A DNA stretch of 64,000 nucleotides from positions 1,158,664-1,222,663 of the forward strand of contig NC_015557.1 in the NCBI RefSeq assembly GCF_000213785.1, read 5' to 3'. The translations under genes were made by a program, and so were the position numbers. The notes beneath the pieces were generated by a model. That model was given only the letters and a program-made list of their open reading frames with translations. It ran no database searches and had not been told where the DNA came from. Below are positions 10,345-19,278 of the stretch, piece by piece. Source of the DNA: Hydrogenobaculum sp. 3684 (GTDB taxonomy: Bacteria; Aquificota; Aquificia; Aquificales; Aquificaceae). Position 1 is the stretch's first letter; each line of letters begins with the position of its first letter.

Positions 10345-13300
10345 CTACCAAAATCAAAGCGTTTTTCAAAACTCATATCACCTTCCGAAGAGCCATTTCC
10401 ATACATCTGCAACTCTATAGAGGTGTTTGGGGTTAGTTTTATAGAACCCCCATAATAAGTATCAAGAGGATTTTGGCTTGTGCTAATATGAGCTTTTAGT
10501 TTTATATTCTTTGATATGTCTTTGCTCATTTCTACATTTGTATTTAAGCTACCGTTTGCACTTTGACTTGGATATACGCTTAAGTTTACATTTGTCCCAA
10601 ATATGCTGCTTGCCAAACCAGAAGGTGAGTATTTTGCTAATTTGCTTGCCATAGCATTGATAGGAAGTGCTGCTATACCAGATTTATTTAATATGAAAGA
10701 AGACAAAAGCTCATTTCTTGGCATAGGTGGATTTGAGTATATATCAAAAGTAGGATCTTCCAAATTTCCCACCAACGATATATAGGTGTTGTAAGAGTCT
10801 CCTGGCGACATCAAGAGTACGTTTATATACTTGTTGGCATCTCTTAGTTTTAGCATGCCATACCTTACGTAAAATGTTTTGTCAGAGTAAGTAAGCTCTC
10901 CACTGAAAGCCTTCAAATTTAGATTATAACCAAAATTTCCATTTCTTGCAAAGACTTTTCCTTCTATACCAGTGTATATGTTTCCCTCTGGCAACATGAC
11001 GGTAATCGGTGTTGAGTTTTTAATATCTATATTCATATAAAGATTTTTAGGGAGTTTAGGAGAGCTTCCATAAGAAGAACCAGTGGAAAAGCTTTTGATA
11101 TAAAGAATACCCCTTGGATCAAGGTACCCTTTTATATCTATAAAAGAAGAAAGATTTTTAAAAACATAGCTTGTATTGACAACTCCATCTACGAATCCTT
11201 GATAATAGCCATTTTTTGAATATAAATAAACTGGTAATCTCTTTAAAGAAGAACCTATATAAATGTTATGGTTAGAGGTTGTTATATTAAAAGCTATTAA
11301 ATGTTTACCATTAGAAGATGAAAATACAAGGTTAACAGGTGTAAAATAGCCATTTTTAGAGGTTTTTATATCAAGGTTTATATCGCTGTACAAAGGTAAA
11401 GATAAATATTTTGAAAGAAGTAAAACAGGTTTTTGGCTTTTAAGATATAAGTTTATGTCTTTATCATCTATATTAATAGCGTAGTTTATGTTACCAGCTA
11501 GTAAGAAAGGAAGCTTTGATTTGATGAAGGCCAAAGTATCATCTATATCTATAACACCGTTTGAGCTTGTATAAAACTTCTTATCGTAGCCAAAGTAAAA
11601 ACTTCCCTTAAAAAGACCATCTATATGTGCTTGGTTTGATTTCAAATAAAAAGGTTTTAAACTAAGTACACCATCTATAACTGAGCTTTCCAAAATAGGC
11701 TGATTGTAAAGATATACCTTAAATCCATCTGTTTTCCAATTTATATTGCCATCTTTTTGAGAAGATCCTCTTATACTTGCCACATTTATATAAAGGTTTT
11801 TATACTTAATATCAAAACCATTTGCGTACATAGTATATATACCGTTTTCATCTTTTATATAAAAGTTTATAGGTATTTTTATACCTTTATAAACTACAAA
11901 ACCAACGGCGTTTATATTTTCTTTATTATCAACACTACCGTTAAAAGCCAAATCCACATGCAAAATCTTATTTTTACCTATTAGTTTAGCATTGAAGTTT
12001 ATTGACTTTGATATGTTTAGATTTGAAGTAAGTAAAAAGTTTTGTTCTTGCAAAGTGGGTTTTAGATTAAGCATATTGTTTTTATAAGAAAAATATACAT
12101 TTCCTTTTATATTTTTCAAAAAGCTATAACTTGCATTTGATATCTCAACGTTTCCAGAGATATTTTTAAGAGTTCCAGCACCATTTATATTGCCAAAAGC
12201 GTAAAGATTTTTTGAATTTGAAGCGCTAAACCCTACGTTGTTTATATATATGCTGTTGTTTGATATAGTGATAATACCATTTGTTAAATTGACGGTATAA
12301 ATTGCACCGTTTATATACTTGTAAATCATAAGGTGCTTTGGTTTTACATAGCCATTTATAATATTTTTCTGATAAGTAAATAAAGCACTCATATAAGATG
12401 AATCACTAGAAAGTGTAAAAATATTATCTTTGTAAGAAAGCATTATAGGTAAAGAACTAACATTTACATAAGGGGCTTTTATAGAAGATGCGTTTAAATA
12501 TCCTTCTACAAAAAACTTAGGATAAAGATTTGCTTGTAAAATACCGCTTATAGAAGCGTTTACATTGTTGTAAGAGATATAAAAATTATCCAAGTTCGCT
12601 TTTGTAAAAATGTTTTTGTTATTAAAAGCTATATAACCTTTTACACTTTGATTTCCATACAAAGAGTAATACAAACTACCAGCGTTTTTTCTTTTAAAAT
12701 CAAGTTTTCCCTTTAAAAGCCCAATACCAAATTTATACTTGTAAAGTCTTACATTTGAAAGTTTTAAATCTAAGTTTAGGATTTTGTTGTCTAAGCTGTA
12801 AAATAGTTTTCCACCAGCGTATAAATCTATAGTATATTTTATATTTGAAGCTATATCTTTGTTGGTTAAATAAAGATTTTTTACCTTTATATCAAAATCG
12901 TTTTGTGTATCCGTATAATTTATATAAAGCTCTGCCAAAGGGCTTTTTAAGATACCGTCAAAAGACACACCCCCTTGATCTAAAACAGATCCCTTTATAT
13001 CAAAAGAAGCATTTTTTATAGGTTTTAACTTTGGTATGTATATATTGTCTATTTTTAGGTTCGATGTAAAATATACATCTTTATTTTTTATAAAAGCTTT
13101 TAAAATACCGTTTAACGTGGAAGTCTCAAAAACCGGTGTTTTTATAGGTATTACAAAACCAGAAGCTATAGCTTTACCTATTCTATGAGCCCACCAAAAG
13201 TTTATATTAAAATCGTACAAAGAGGACACGGCGTTTACATCCTTTGCTACAAAATAACCATTTTCAAGGTATGCTTTTGGCACATATACATAAAGCTCTT

Positions 13301-13838
13301 GTTTTGAGCTTTTACTAAGATAAACATAACGAGCATAATCTTCTGTATGAAGAATGCCATCTTTAAGGCTAACTCTGGGTATAAAAAGTGCAAAAGCGTT
13401 GTCTGAAAATCTATCTGCACCAGCTATATAAAGATTTTTAACATTTACATGAAGTATTTTGTAAAATCTTTCGTAAAGCCTTAGATTAAAATCTGGCACA
13501 TTTGAAGGTTTGTTTTCTTGGGCCACAAGGATGATGTTTAACTGGTTGGCATCGGCATATATATGTTTATGATAAATGTAAATATCTCCATCTTTTAGAT
13601 AAAAATATCTTGGCTTTGAGCTGTAAGAAAGCCCTTTTATGCCTATCCCAAGCCTATAAAATATAATTTTATTTATTTTTATATCTTTTCCATCTATTTT
13701 AAAAGCCAAATTTTTAACGTAAAAACTTCTATTTTTATAACCAAAGCTTATGTGGTGTTTGTATATAAAATAAATTGGATTTAAAACAAGAAAATAAAGC
13801 GCTAAAACAAGCACTAAGACTCTTAAAAATTTCTTCAT
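10341..13838 (-). CDS. TamB/AsmA-like envelope assembly or lipid-transfer protein
   Basis: A 1165-aa protein with one N-terminal membrane anchor (~residues 5-25) followed by a very long, Asn/Tyr/Lys-rich, repetitive beta-strand region. The C-terminus (GLASSIFGTNVNLSV..., ending in a Phe- and Arg-rich strand) resembles the TamB (DUF490) domain. TamB-family proteins form hydrophobic grooves spanning the periplasm and move phospholipid or support outer-membrane protein assembly. No TamA/BamA-like gene is adjacent; instead it is coupled to recG. A -10 box lies 7 nt before the ATG with no Shine-Dalgarno. Confidence 0.75.
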   Translation of the reverse strand: MKKFLRVLVLVLALYFLVLNPIYFIYKHHISFGYKNRSFYVKNLAFKIDGKDIKINKIIFYRLGIGIKGLSYSSKPRYFYLKDGDIYIYHKHIYADANQLNIILVAQENKPSNVPDFNLRLYERFYKILHVNVKNLYIAGADRFSDNAFALFIPRVSLKDGILHTEDYARYVYLSKSSKQELYVYVPKAYLENGYFVAKDVNAVSSLYDFNINFWWAHRIGKAIASGFVIPIKTPVFETSTLNGILKAFIKNKDVYFTSNLKIDNIYIPKLKPIKNASFDIKGSVLDQGGVSFDGILKSPLAELYINYTDTQNDFDIKVKNLYLTNKDIASNIKYTIDLYAGGKLFYSLDNKILNLDLKLSNVRLYKYKFGIGLLKGKLDFKRKNAGSLYYSLYGNQSVKGYIAFNNKNIFTKANLDNFYISYNNVNASISGILQANLYPKFFVEGYLNASSIKAPYVNVSSLPIMLSYKDNIFTLSSDSSYMSALFTYQKNIINGYVKPKHLMIYKYINGAIYTVNLTNGIITISNNSIYINNVGFSASNSKNLYAFGNINGAGTLKNISGNVEISNASYSFLKNIKGNVYFSYKNNMLNLKPTLQEQNFLLTSNLNISKSINFNAKLIGKNKILHVDLAFNGSVDNKENINAVGFVVYKGIKIPINFYIKDENGIYTMYANGFDIKYKNLYINVASIRGSSQKDGNINWKTDGFKVYLYNQPILESSVIDGVLSLKPFYLKSNQAHIDGLFKGSFYFGYDKKFYTSSNGVIDIDDTLAFIKSKLPFLLAGNINYAINIDDKDINLYLKSQKPVLLLSKYLSLPLYSDINLDIKTSKNGYFTPVNLVFSSSNGKHLIAFNITTSNHNIYIGSSLKRLPVYLYSKNGYYQGFVDGVVNTSYVFKNLSSFIDIKGYLDPRGILYIKSFSTGSSYGSSPKLPKNLYMNIDIKNSTPITVMLPEGNIYTGIEGKVFARNGNFGYNLNLKAFSGELTYSDKTFYVRYGMLKLRDANKYINVLLMSPGDSYNTYISLVGNLEDPTFDIYSNPPMPRNELLSSFILNKSGIAALPINAMASKLAKYSPSGLASSIFGTNVNLSVYPSQSANGSLNTNVEMSKDISKNIKLKAHISTSQNPLDTYYGGSIKLTPNTSIELQMYGNGSSEGDMSFEKRFDFGR

Positions 13839-13845
13839 TACAAAT

Positions 13846-13851
13846 ATTTTA
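13846..13851 (-). promoter_or_regulatory. -10 box of the TamB-like gene (leaderless candidate)
   Basis: TAAAAT on the minus strand ends 7 nt before the ATG at 13838, with no ribosome-binding site between. Confidence 0.45.
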
Positions 13852-14163
13852 TCTTATACTTATAAGCAAAATACCAACAAATATAAGAACCATACCAACA
13901 AAATCGTATATATTCATATGCTCTTTTAGATAAAAATAAGAAAATAAACTTATAATAAAAAACCCACTACCTACCATAATAGGATAGGCAATACTTAAAT
14001 TTATCTTTTTTAGAGCAAAAGCGTAAAACAAAAATTGAATACCAAAACCTATAAGACCAGCCAATATGAAAAGTTTTGAGCTTTTAATAGCACCTATTTT
14101 TACAGCTATATTTGAAAAAGCATTAAGAAAAAGAGCTAAAAAAAGAGCTAACCAGTATATCAT
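13849..14163 (-). CDS. SMR/EamA-type small multidrug-resistance-like transporter
   Basis: 104 aa with four predicted membrane helices. The ALKKINLSIAYPIMVGSG segment and the C-terminal GMVLIFVGILL match the small multidrug resistance/EmrE and half-EamA fold; the membrane glutamate typical of EmrE is not evident in helix 1, so substrate class is open (lipid-linked sugar exporters of the ArnE/F type are an alternative). The start is set by GGAGGGG five bases upstream, which is also the 3' arm of the hairpin ending the ccs operon. Confidence 0.75.
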   Translation of the reverse strand: MIYWLALFLALFLNAFSNIAVKIGAIKSSKLFILAGLIGFGIQFLFYAFALKKINLSIAYPIMVGSGFFIISLFSYFYLKEHMNIYDFVGMVLIFVGILLISIR

Positions 14164-14168
14164 AAAAG

Positions 14169-14186
14169 CCCCTCCAAAAGGAGGGG
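14169..14186 (-). terminator. Terminator hairpin downstream of ccsB
   Basis: Perfect 7-bp stem CCCCTCC/GGAGGGG with an AAAA/TTTT loop, followed on the minus strand by CTTTTATGAT. The second arm doubles as the Shine-Dalgarno of the following SMR gene. Confidence 0.8.
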
Positions 14187-14192
14187 ATATAT

Positions 14193-15182
14193 TTATATGG
14201 TAGAGTAAAGGGGTTTCACAGAAGCGCCGGTGGTATCTTCAAAGTCTCTTGGAACACCAAGCTCTTCCAGACAAGTGGGTAAATCGTGATAAAACTCAGC
14301 TACTTTTACAAGTCCAGTCTCTTTGCCCACTTCGTTAAATAGTTTTATCTTGGTGCTTGCTTTGCCTTTGCCCCTTTCCACTATAGCCCCAGCATGACCA
14401 AAGGATACGCCTTCCAAATTTTCTTGAAATCTTCCAGCTACGAAAGCAGCAACTGGTATTTTCCACTTACCTTGTTTGTAGAGCTCAAGTATCGCCATGG
14501 CTGCGTTTTCTTCGTAGGTACCACCCACTTCACCTTGGATAATAACAGCCTTTACATTTGGGTCATCGTATATATTTCTTATAACATCTTCAAATGTAGT
14601 ACAAGATATTACGTCTCCTCCAAGAGCTATAGCGGTATAAACACCCCAACCTCTTCTCATCATCATCTCAGCGGTAGTGGTAGTAAGACCACCAGATTTT
14701 GACAATATCACAAGACCGCCGGGTTTATAGGCAATGGAAGGATCCTTACCACCAATAGCACCAACCCTCATAGGCACAGAAGGCACTATGGCACCAAGAG
14801 AAGTAGGACCTACTATGATAACGCCCTTTTCTTTGGCATAATTGTAGAAGTAAGTGGTATCTCTTATTGGTACATGCTCAGTGATAATGTATATAAGCTT
14901 TATACCGTTGTTTACAAGCTCAATGACAGCGTCTTTTACAGACACAGGGGGTACATATATAAGACCTGCGTTTATCTCAGGATGATGAGATAGAGCTTCT
15001 TTGACTGTGTTGTAAACTGGTACGTTAGCGACGCTAGTACCGCCTTTTCCAGGTGTAACACCAGCTTTTATAAACCCAGGATAAAGGGATTCTGTTTCTG
15101 TAACCACCTGGGAAGCTTCTCTTCCTGTAATACCTATTACCACAAACCTATGGCTATCGTTTAAATAAACAGTACCTTTCAT
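14193..15182 (-). CDS. ccsB: Citryl-CoA synthetase small subunit (SucD-like)
   Basis: Together with CcsA it is expected to ligate citrate and CoA with ATP, the first half of ATP-dependent citrate cleavage in the reductive TCA cycle of Aquificaceae. 329 aa: N-terminal CoA-binding Rossmann domain (VIGITGREAS, GVTPGKGGTSVANVPVY), then a flavodoxin-like domain with the SFGHAGAIVERG loop whose His is the phosphohistidine in the succinyl-CoA synthetase family. It is longer than typical SucD (~290 aa), matching the Hydrogenobacter citryl-CoA synthetase rather than succinyl-CoA synthetase. It lies 10 bp after ccsA. Confidence 0.8.
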   Translation of the reverse strand: MKGTVYLNDSHRFVVIGITGREASQVVTETESLYPGFIKAGVTPGKGGTSVANVPVYNTVKEALSHHPEINAGLIYVPPVSVKDAVIELVNNGIKLIYIITEHVPIRDTTYFYNYAKEKGVIIVGPTSLGAIVPSVPMRVGAIGGKDPSIAYKPGGLVILSKSGGLTTTTAEMMMRRGWGVYTAIALGGDVISCTTFEDVIRNIYDDPNVKAVIIQGEVGGTYEENAAMAILELYKQGKWKIPVAAFVAGRFQENLEGVSFGHAGAIVERGKGKASTKIKLFNEVGKETGLVKVAEFYHDLPTCLEELGVPRDFEDTTGASVKPLYSTI

Positions 15183-15192
15183 AACACGCTCC

Positions 15193-16464
15193 TTATACTC
15201 CTAAATCTTCAGCAACGTTATCATTTACAGATTTTACTTGATGCTCCAAGAGATACTTCAACCTTACAGGTGCCTCCGTAAGAGGTAAAGATGAATCGTA
15301 AATCTCACCTTTCACACCACACTCTTTAAAAGCCTCATAAAGCATCCTCAAACCTTTTTCAGCTTCAGGGCCGTTTCTTCTTACTACCCATACCCAATTT
15401 GGATCAAGTTTACCTTCTTTCTTCAAGTCCCTTATAGCGTTTGCCACGCCTTCACCGAGTGTCACATCTATACGAGTGTTGTTGGCAGTACCTCCACAAA
15501 CCAATACACCTCTTATACCTGGTTTGGATAGAATTATACGGGTTATCTTGTACATCTTCTCGGCTGGAGGATTTCCACCTATGTCTGTAAAGTTTGCAGG
15601 TTTTAAACCTATGTTGTAACAAGTTTCTATAGTAACCGTAGAACCACCACCACCAAAGGTCATAAGGGCTATATCACCATCCATCTCCACATAAGAACCG
15701 GCTTTACCTCTATGATCGTCTCTATCTATCAAAGATGCTTCTATCTCTCTTTGGGTAGGAGGGCGTTTCATGGCGCTTCTAACACCGTATATTTTAGAAG
15801 GCGGCACAGAGGCATCGTCATCTATGGTTACTACAGCATCAAGGGCATATATTTTTTGCTTTCCATTTACATCGCATATAGCAAGGGGGTTTATTTCTAT
15901 AAGCTTTGCTTCTGTTTCCCAAAAAGCCTTATAAAGGTTTGCTATAACCTCTGATAGTTCTCTTAAAACCCCGATATACTCTTTTGGAAATCCCATATCC
16001 ATTAGGTATTCTCTTACCATGTAAGGATATAAACCTATCAACGGATCTATCTTAAAGGTTTTTACCTTTTCTGGTGGGACTTCTTCTATATCCATACCAC
16101 CTTCTAAGCTAAGCACCAACACCGGAGTCCTTGTCTCTGTGGAATATGTGATAGAGGCATACAACTCTTTTAGTATTTTGGCTTTTTCGGCAATTATAAT
16201 ACCCACTGGCATCTCGCCGTAAACTGGATACTGTAAAAGAGCTTCTGCCGTTTCTATAGCCTCTTCTGGTGTTTTACAAAGCTTCACAGCGCCTGCCTTT
16301 CCACGTTTCCCTACAAGCACTTGAGACTTCACCACAGACTCACCAAGTTTATTGGCAAAGTCTTTTAAATCATCGTTGATATGATCGGCGTACATATAAT
16401 TTAAAACTGGTACGCCGTACTTCTTAAAAATCTTATCGTAAGCTTCAAACTCATAGAGGTTCAT
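15193..16464 (-). CDS. ccsA: Citryl-CoA synthetase large subunit (SucC-like)
   Basis: ATP-grasp subunit partner of ccsB. 423 aa: N-terminal ATP-grasp domain (VLVGKRGKAGAVKLC, LIEINPLAICD for Mg/ATP contacts), linker around ~residue 230 (PPTQREIEASLIDRD), and a C-terminal CoA-ligase domain (GGGGSTVTIETC, IGGNPPAEKMYKI). Typical SucC has ~385 aa, so size and pairing favour citryl-CoA synthetase. Family knowledge places citryl-CoA lyase elsewhere in these genomes. AAAGGAGGC upstream and a minus-strand TATAAT support the start. A succinyl-CoA synthetase role cannot be excluded by sight. Confidence 0.8.
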   Translation of the reverse strand: MNLYEFEAYDKIFKKYGVPVLNYMYADHINDDLKDFANKLGESVVKSQVLVGKRGKAGAVKLCKTPEEAIETAEALLQYPVYGEMPVGIIIAEKAKILKELYASITYSTETRTPVLVLSLEGGMDIEEVPPEKVKTFKIDPLIGLYPYMVREYLMDMGFPKEYIGVLRELSEVIANLYKAFWETEAKLIEINPLAICDVNGKQKIYALDAVVTIDDDASVPPSKIYGVRSAMKRPPTQREIEASLIDRDDHRGKAGSYVEMDGDIALMTFGGGGSTVTIETCYNIGLKPANFTDIGGNPPAEKMYKITRIILSKPGIRGVLVCGGTANNTRIDVTLGEGVANAIRDLKKEGKLDPNWVWVVRRNGPEAEKGLRMLYEAFKECGVKGEIYDSSLPLTEAPVRLKYLLEHQVKSVNDNVAEDLGV

Positions 16465-16474
16465 AAGACTTTTG

Positions 16475-16502
16475 CCTCCTTTAGAAATTGACTAATATTA
16501 TA
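16475..16502 (-). promoter_or_regulatory. ccsAB promoter and ribosome-binding site
   Basis: Minus-strand TATAAT at 16497-16502 and AAAGGAGGC at about 16475-16483 before the ATG at 16464. This gives a short conventional leader, unlike the divergent response-regulator promoter. Confidence 0.5.
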
Positions 16503-16542
16503 TCACATTTGATGATTGGAAAAACAATAAAGGCTTTTAAGT

Positions 16543-16548
16543 TATAAT
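16543..16548 (+). promoter_or_regulatory. -10 box of response regulator gene (leaderless candidate)
   Basis: TATAAT ends 7 nt before the ATG at 16556; no Shine-Dalgarno sequence fits. Confidence 0.55.
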
Positions 16549-16555
16549 AACTTAT

Positions 16556-17245
16556 ATGGATAAAGATATTGTGTACGTAGTAGAAGATGATATGGATTTA
16601 GCTGAGATACTTACCTTCAACTTAGAAAACGAGGGGTTTGAGGTAAAACACTTTACAAACGGCAACGAATTTTTCAAAACAATGGAACAAACAATACCAA
16701 ATATAATAATACTTGATATCATGCTTCCTGGTTACGACGGAGTAAGGATAGCAAAAATACTAAGACAAAACGTCCTTTACAAAGATATACCTATTATATT
16801 TCTTACTGCAAAATCAGAAGAAGAAGACAAGATAGAGGGTTTTAATGCAGGAGCCGATGATTACATCACAAAACCATTCTCTTCAAAAGAATTAATAGCA
16901 AGGATAAGGGCTGTATTAAACAGATACAAAAAAACAATTACCACAACCAAGTTAAAAGTAGAAAATCTTGAACTAGATGAAGATAAGATGGAAGTAACGT
17001 TGGATGGAAAACCTATAAACCTTACAAAAACAGAATTTAGAATATTAAAACATCTAATTGAAAATATGGACAAAATAATGACAAGGGACAAAATAATAAA
17101 TATGCTATGGTCATATGGCACAGACATAAACGATAGAACAGTGGATGTTCATATAAAACATCTAAGGGATAAACTTGGGGATTTTGGTAAATATATAAAA
17201 ACCATAAGGGGCGTAGGTTACAAGTTTAGCTTAAAAGATGAATGA
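16556..17245 (+). CDS. OmpR/PhoB-family response regulator
   Basis: 229 aa. Receiver domain (~1-120) with acidic residues in VVEDDMDL, phospho-acceptor Asp in IILDIMLPGYDG, and the conserved Lys in DDYITKPFSSKEL. The C-terminal winged-helix DNA-binding domain carries LTKTEFRILKHL and ends in TIRGVGYKF. This is a complete OmpR/PhoB regulator. No histidine kinase is adjacent, so its partner and target genes are unknown; rimM overlaps its end by 8 bp. Confidence 0.93.
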   Translation: MDKDIVYVVEDDMDLAEILTFNLENEGFEVKHFTNGNEFFKTMEQTIPNIIILDIMLPGYDGVRIAKILRQNVLYKDIPIIFLTAKSEEEDKIEGFNAGADDYITKPFSSKELIARIRAVLNRYKKTITTTKLKVENLELDEDKMEVTLDGKPINLTKTEFRILKHLIENMDKIMTRDKIINMLWSYGTDINDRTVDVHIKHLRDKLGDFGKYIKTIRGVGYKFSLKDE

Positions 17246-17747
17246 TGATAGGGTAATAATAGGAAAGTTTTTATCAACGTTTGGATTAAAAGGTGATTTG
17301 GAAGTGGTTTTTGAGTTTGAGGAAGATATAGATTTTTATATTAAAAACCTAAAACAGATATATTTACAAAACAAACAAACTAAAGAGTTTAAAGCTTTTA
17401 ACGTAACGTTTAAAAAACACCAAAACAAGGTACTATGCCATATAAAAGGAATAGACACAGTGGAGATGGCAAAAAGCTTTTGCAACGCCACAATCTTTGC
17501 AAGCTCAAAAGATTTACCAAGAAAAGAAGAAACGGTATTTCTTTTCGAGCTTTTTGGAAAAAAAGTAAAGTTAGATAGCGGCGAAGAGCTTGGAAGACTT
17601 ACAAACGTATTTAAATATGCAAACAAAGATTACCTTGAAATAGACTTTGGAAAATATATAATACCAGCAGAAGAACCGTTTTTGATAAAACTTGACAAAG
17701 ACCAAATAATACTTTCAAAAGATTATATCTTAGATTTGAAAAGCTAA
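17238..17747 (+). CDS. rimM: Ribosome maturation factor RimM
   Basis: Binds S19 and assists maturation of the 30S head. 169 aa with the two expected beta-barrel domains: RimM N-domain (IIGKFLSTFGLKGDLEV...) and a PRC-barrel C-domain (LGRLTNVFKYANKDYLEIDFGKYIIPAEEPFL). Length and motif order are normal. It overlaps the response regulator by 8 bp and would be translated by coupling. The usual neighbours trmD and rplS are not present. Confidence 0.92.
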   Translation: MNDDRVIIGKFLSTFGLKGDLEVVFEFEEDIDFYIKNLKQIYLQNKQTKEFKAFNVTFKKHQNKVLCHIKGIDTVEMAKSFCNATIFASSKDLPRKEETVFLFELFGKKVKLDSGEELGRLTNVFKYANKDYLEIDFGKYIIPAEEPFLIKLDKDQIILSKDYILDLKS

Positions 17748-17757
17748 AAAAACTAAA

Positions 17758-17763
17758 TATATT
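17758..17763 (+). promoter_or_regulatory. -10 box of ubiD-family gene (leaderless candidate)
   Basis: TATATT ends 6 nt before the ATG at 17770 with no ribosome-binding site between. Confidence 0.4.
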
Positions 17764-17769
17764 TTACTT

Positions 17770-19218
17770 ATGCGAAGCATTAAAACCACAGAGGAGCTGG
17801 TAAATATCTTAGAAAAAGAAGGTGAGCTTATAAGGGTAAAAGACCCCATAGATGTTCATTATGAGATAACAGAGATAACAGATAGAATGTGTAAAACAAA
17901 AGACCCAAAAGCTTTACTTTTTACAAATGTAAAAGGCTACAATATACCTGTTCTCACAAACGCCTTTGGTTCTTATAAAAGGTTAAAAATCATCTTTGGT
18001 TATGAAAACCTTGAAGATATAGGTTGGAAGCTTTATAAAGTGTTAAGACCAGAAATACCAAATACATTTTTAGAAAAGCTTAAAAAACTCCCAGAACTAA
18101 AAAAACTAAATGACGCACTACCAAAGGTAGAATCTAAAAACCCTTATAAAACCTTTAGCGAAAGTGTATTTGATATACCTGTGTTAAAATGCTGGCCCAA
18201 AGATGGTGGAAGATATATAACACTTCCTCAGGTTATCACAAAAGACCCTGAATCAGGTATCAGAAACGTGGGGATGTACCGTATACAGCTTTTAGAAGAA
18301 AAAAAAGTAGCTCTTCATTGGCAAATACACAAAGACGGAAACTCACATTTTCACAAGGCAAAAAGACTTGGTAAAAAATTACCAGTAGCTATAGTAATAG
18401 GTGCAGATCCAGTTTGTACTTACAGTGCATCGGCACCGCTTCCGCCAGAGGTGGATGAGTATTTGTTTGTGGGTATGGTAAGAGAAAACCCTTTAGAGCT
18501 TGTAAAGGGTAAAACTGTTGATATAGAGTATCCAAAATACGCAGATTTTGTAATAGAAGGTTATGTAGACCCAGAAGAACCGCTTATAGACGAAGGGCCT
18601 TTTGGAGATCACACTGGATTTTACACACCAGTAGACAAATACCCAGCAATGCACATAACAGCTATTTTATCTAAAGACAATCCAATATATATATCCACTA
18701 TAGTAGGACCACCACCCCAAGAGGATAAATACCTTGGCTATGCCACAGAACGTATATTCTTACCCCTTATTAAGTTTAATCTACCAGAGGTAGTGGATTA
18801 TCATCTTCCAGCAAGTGGAGTATTTCACAACTTTTGCTTTGTTTCCATAAAAAAGCGCTATCCTGGGCACGCCTTTAAAGTAGCTTATGCACTACTTGGG
18901 CTTGGACTGATGTCTTTGGAAAAGTATATAGTGGTTTTTGACGAATGGGTAAACGTACACGATATAGAAGAAGTGCTTTGGATATGGGGCAACAACACAG
19001 ACCCTTCAAGGGATATAATCATCACAAAAGGACCTATAGATGTACTTGATCATTCTACCAACGAAGTAGGTTTTGGTGGTAAGATTATAATAGATGCCAC
19101 AAAAAAACTAAAAGAAGAAGGATATACAAGAGTATGGCCAGAGGTGGCTAAAACCGACGATGAAACAAAAAGAAAGGTTGATAGCATATGGCAAAACATA
19201 TCAAGATTTTTATCTTAA
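17770..19218 (+). CDS. UbiD-family decarboxylase (quinone biosynthesis type)
   Basis: 482 aa, a full-length prenylated-FMN-dependent decarboxylase. Motifs: NVGMYRIQ and HWQIHKDG around the cofactor/metal site, the E-x-PFGDHTGFY segment with the catalytic glutamates, and VGPPPQEDKYLGYATERIF. In Aquificae the quinone is a menaquinone derivative, so a role in the aromatic decarboxylation of (dimethyl)menaquinone or its futalosine-pathway equivalent (MqnP/MqnL-type) is the likeliest, but the substrate cannot be told by eye. No UbiX partner is visible in the window. Confidence 0.88.
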   Translation: MRSIKTTEELVNILEKEGELIRVKDPIDVHYEITEITDRMCKTKDPKALLFTNVKGYNIPVLTNAFGSYKRLKIIFGYENLEDIGWKLYKVLRPEIPNTFLEKLKKLPELKKLNDALPKVESKNPYKTFSESVFDIPVLKCWPKDGGRYITLPQVITKDPESGIRNVGMYRIQLLEEKKVALHWQIHKDGNSHFHKAKRLGKKLPVAIVIGADPVCTYSASAPLPPEVDEYLFVGMVRENPLELVKGKTVDIEYPKYADFVIEGYVDPEEPLIDEGPFGDHTGFYTPVDKYPAMHITAILSKDNPIYISTIVGPPPQEDKYLGYATERIFLPLIKFNLPEVVDYHLPASGVFHNFCFVSIKKRYPGHAFKVAYALLGLGLMSLEKYIVVFDEWVNVHDIEEVLWIWGNNTDPSRDIIITKGPIDVLDHSTNEVGFGGKIIIDATKKLKEEGYTRVWPEVAKTDDETKRKVDSIWQNISRFLS

Positions 19219-19222
19219 AAGC

Positions 19223-19249
19223 TAAAAAAACTTTAAAAACCTCCGATAT
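19223..19249 (+). promoter_or_regulatory. Sigma-28 (FliA) promoter of flagellin
   Basis: TAAA at 19223-19226, a 15-bp spacer and TCCGATAT at 19242-19249 match the FliA consensus TAAA-N15-GCCGATAA. A strong AGGAGGTG follows at 19267-19274, before the ATG at 19279. Confidence 0.8.
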
Positions 19250-19278
19250 GTTAAATAACAAGTTTTAGGAGGTGCGTT

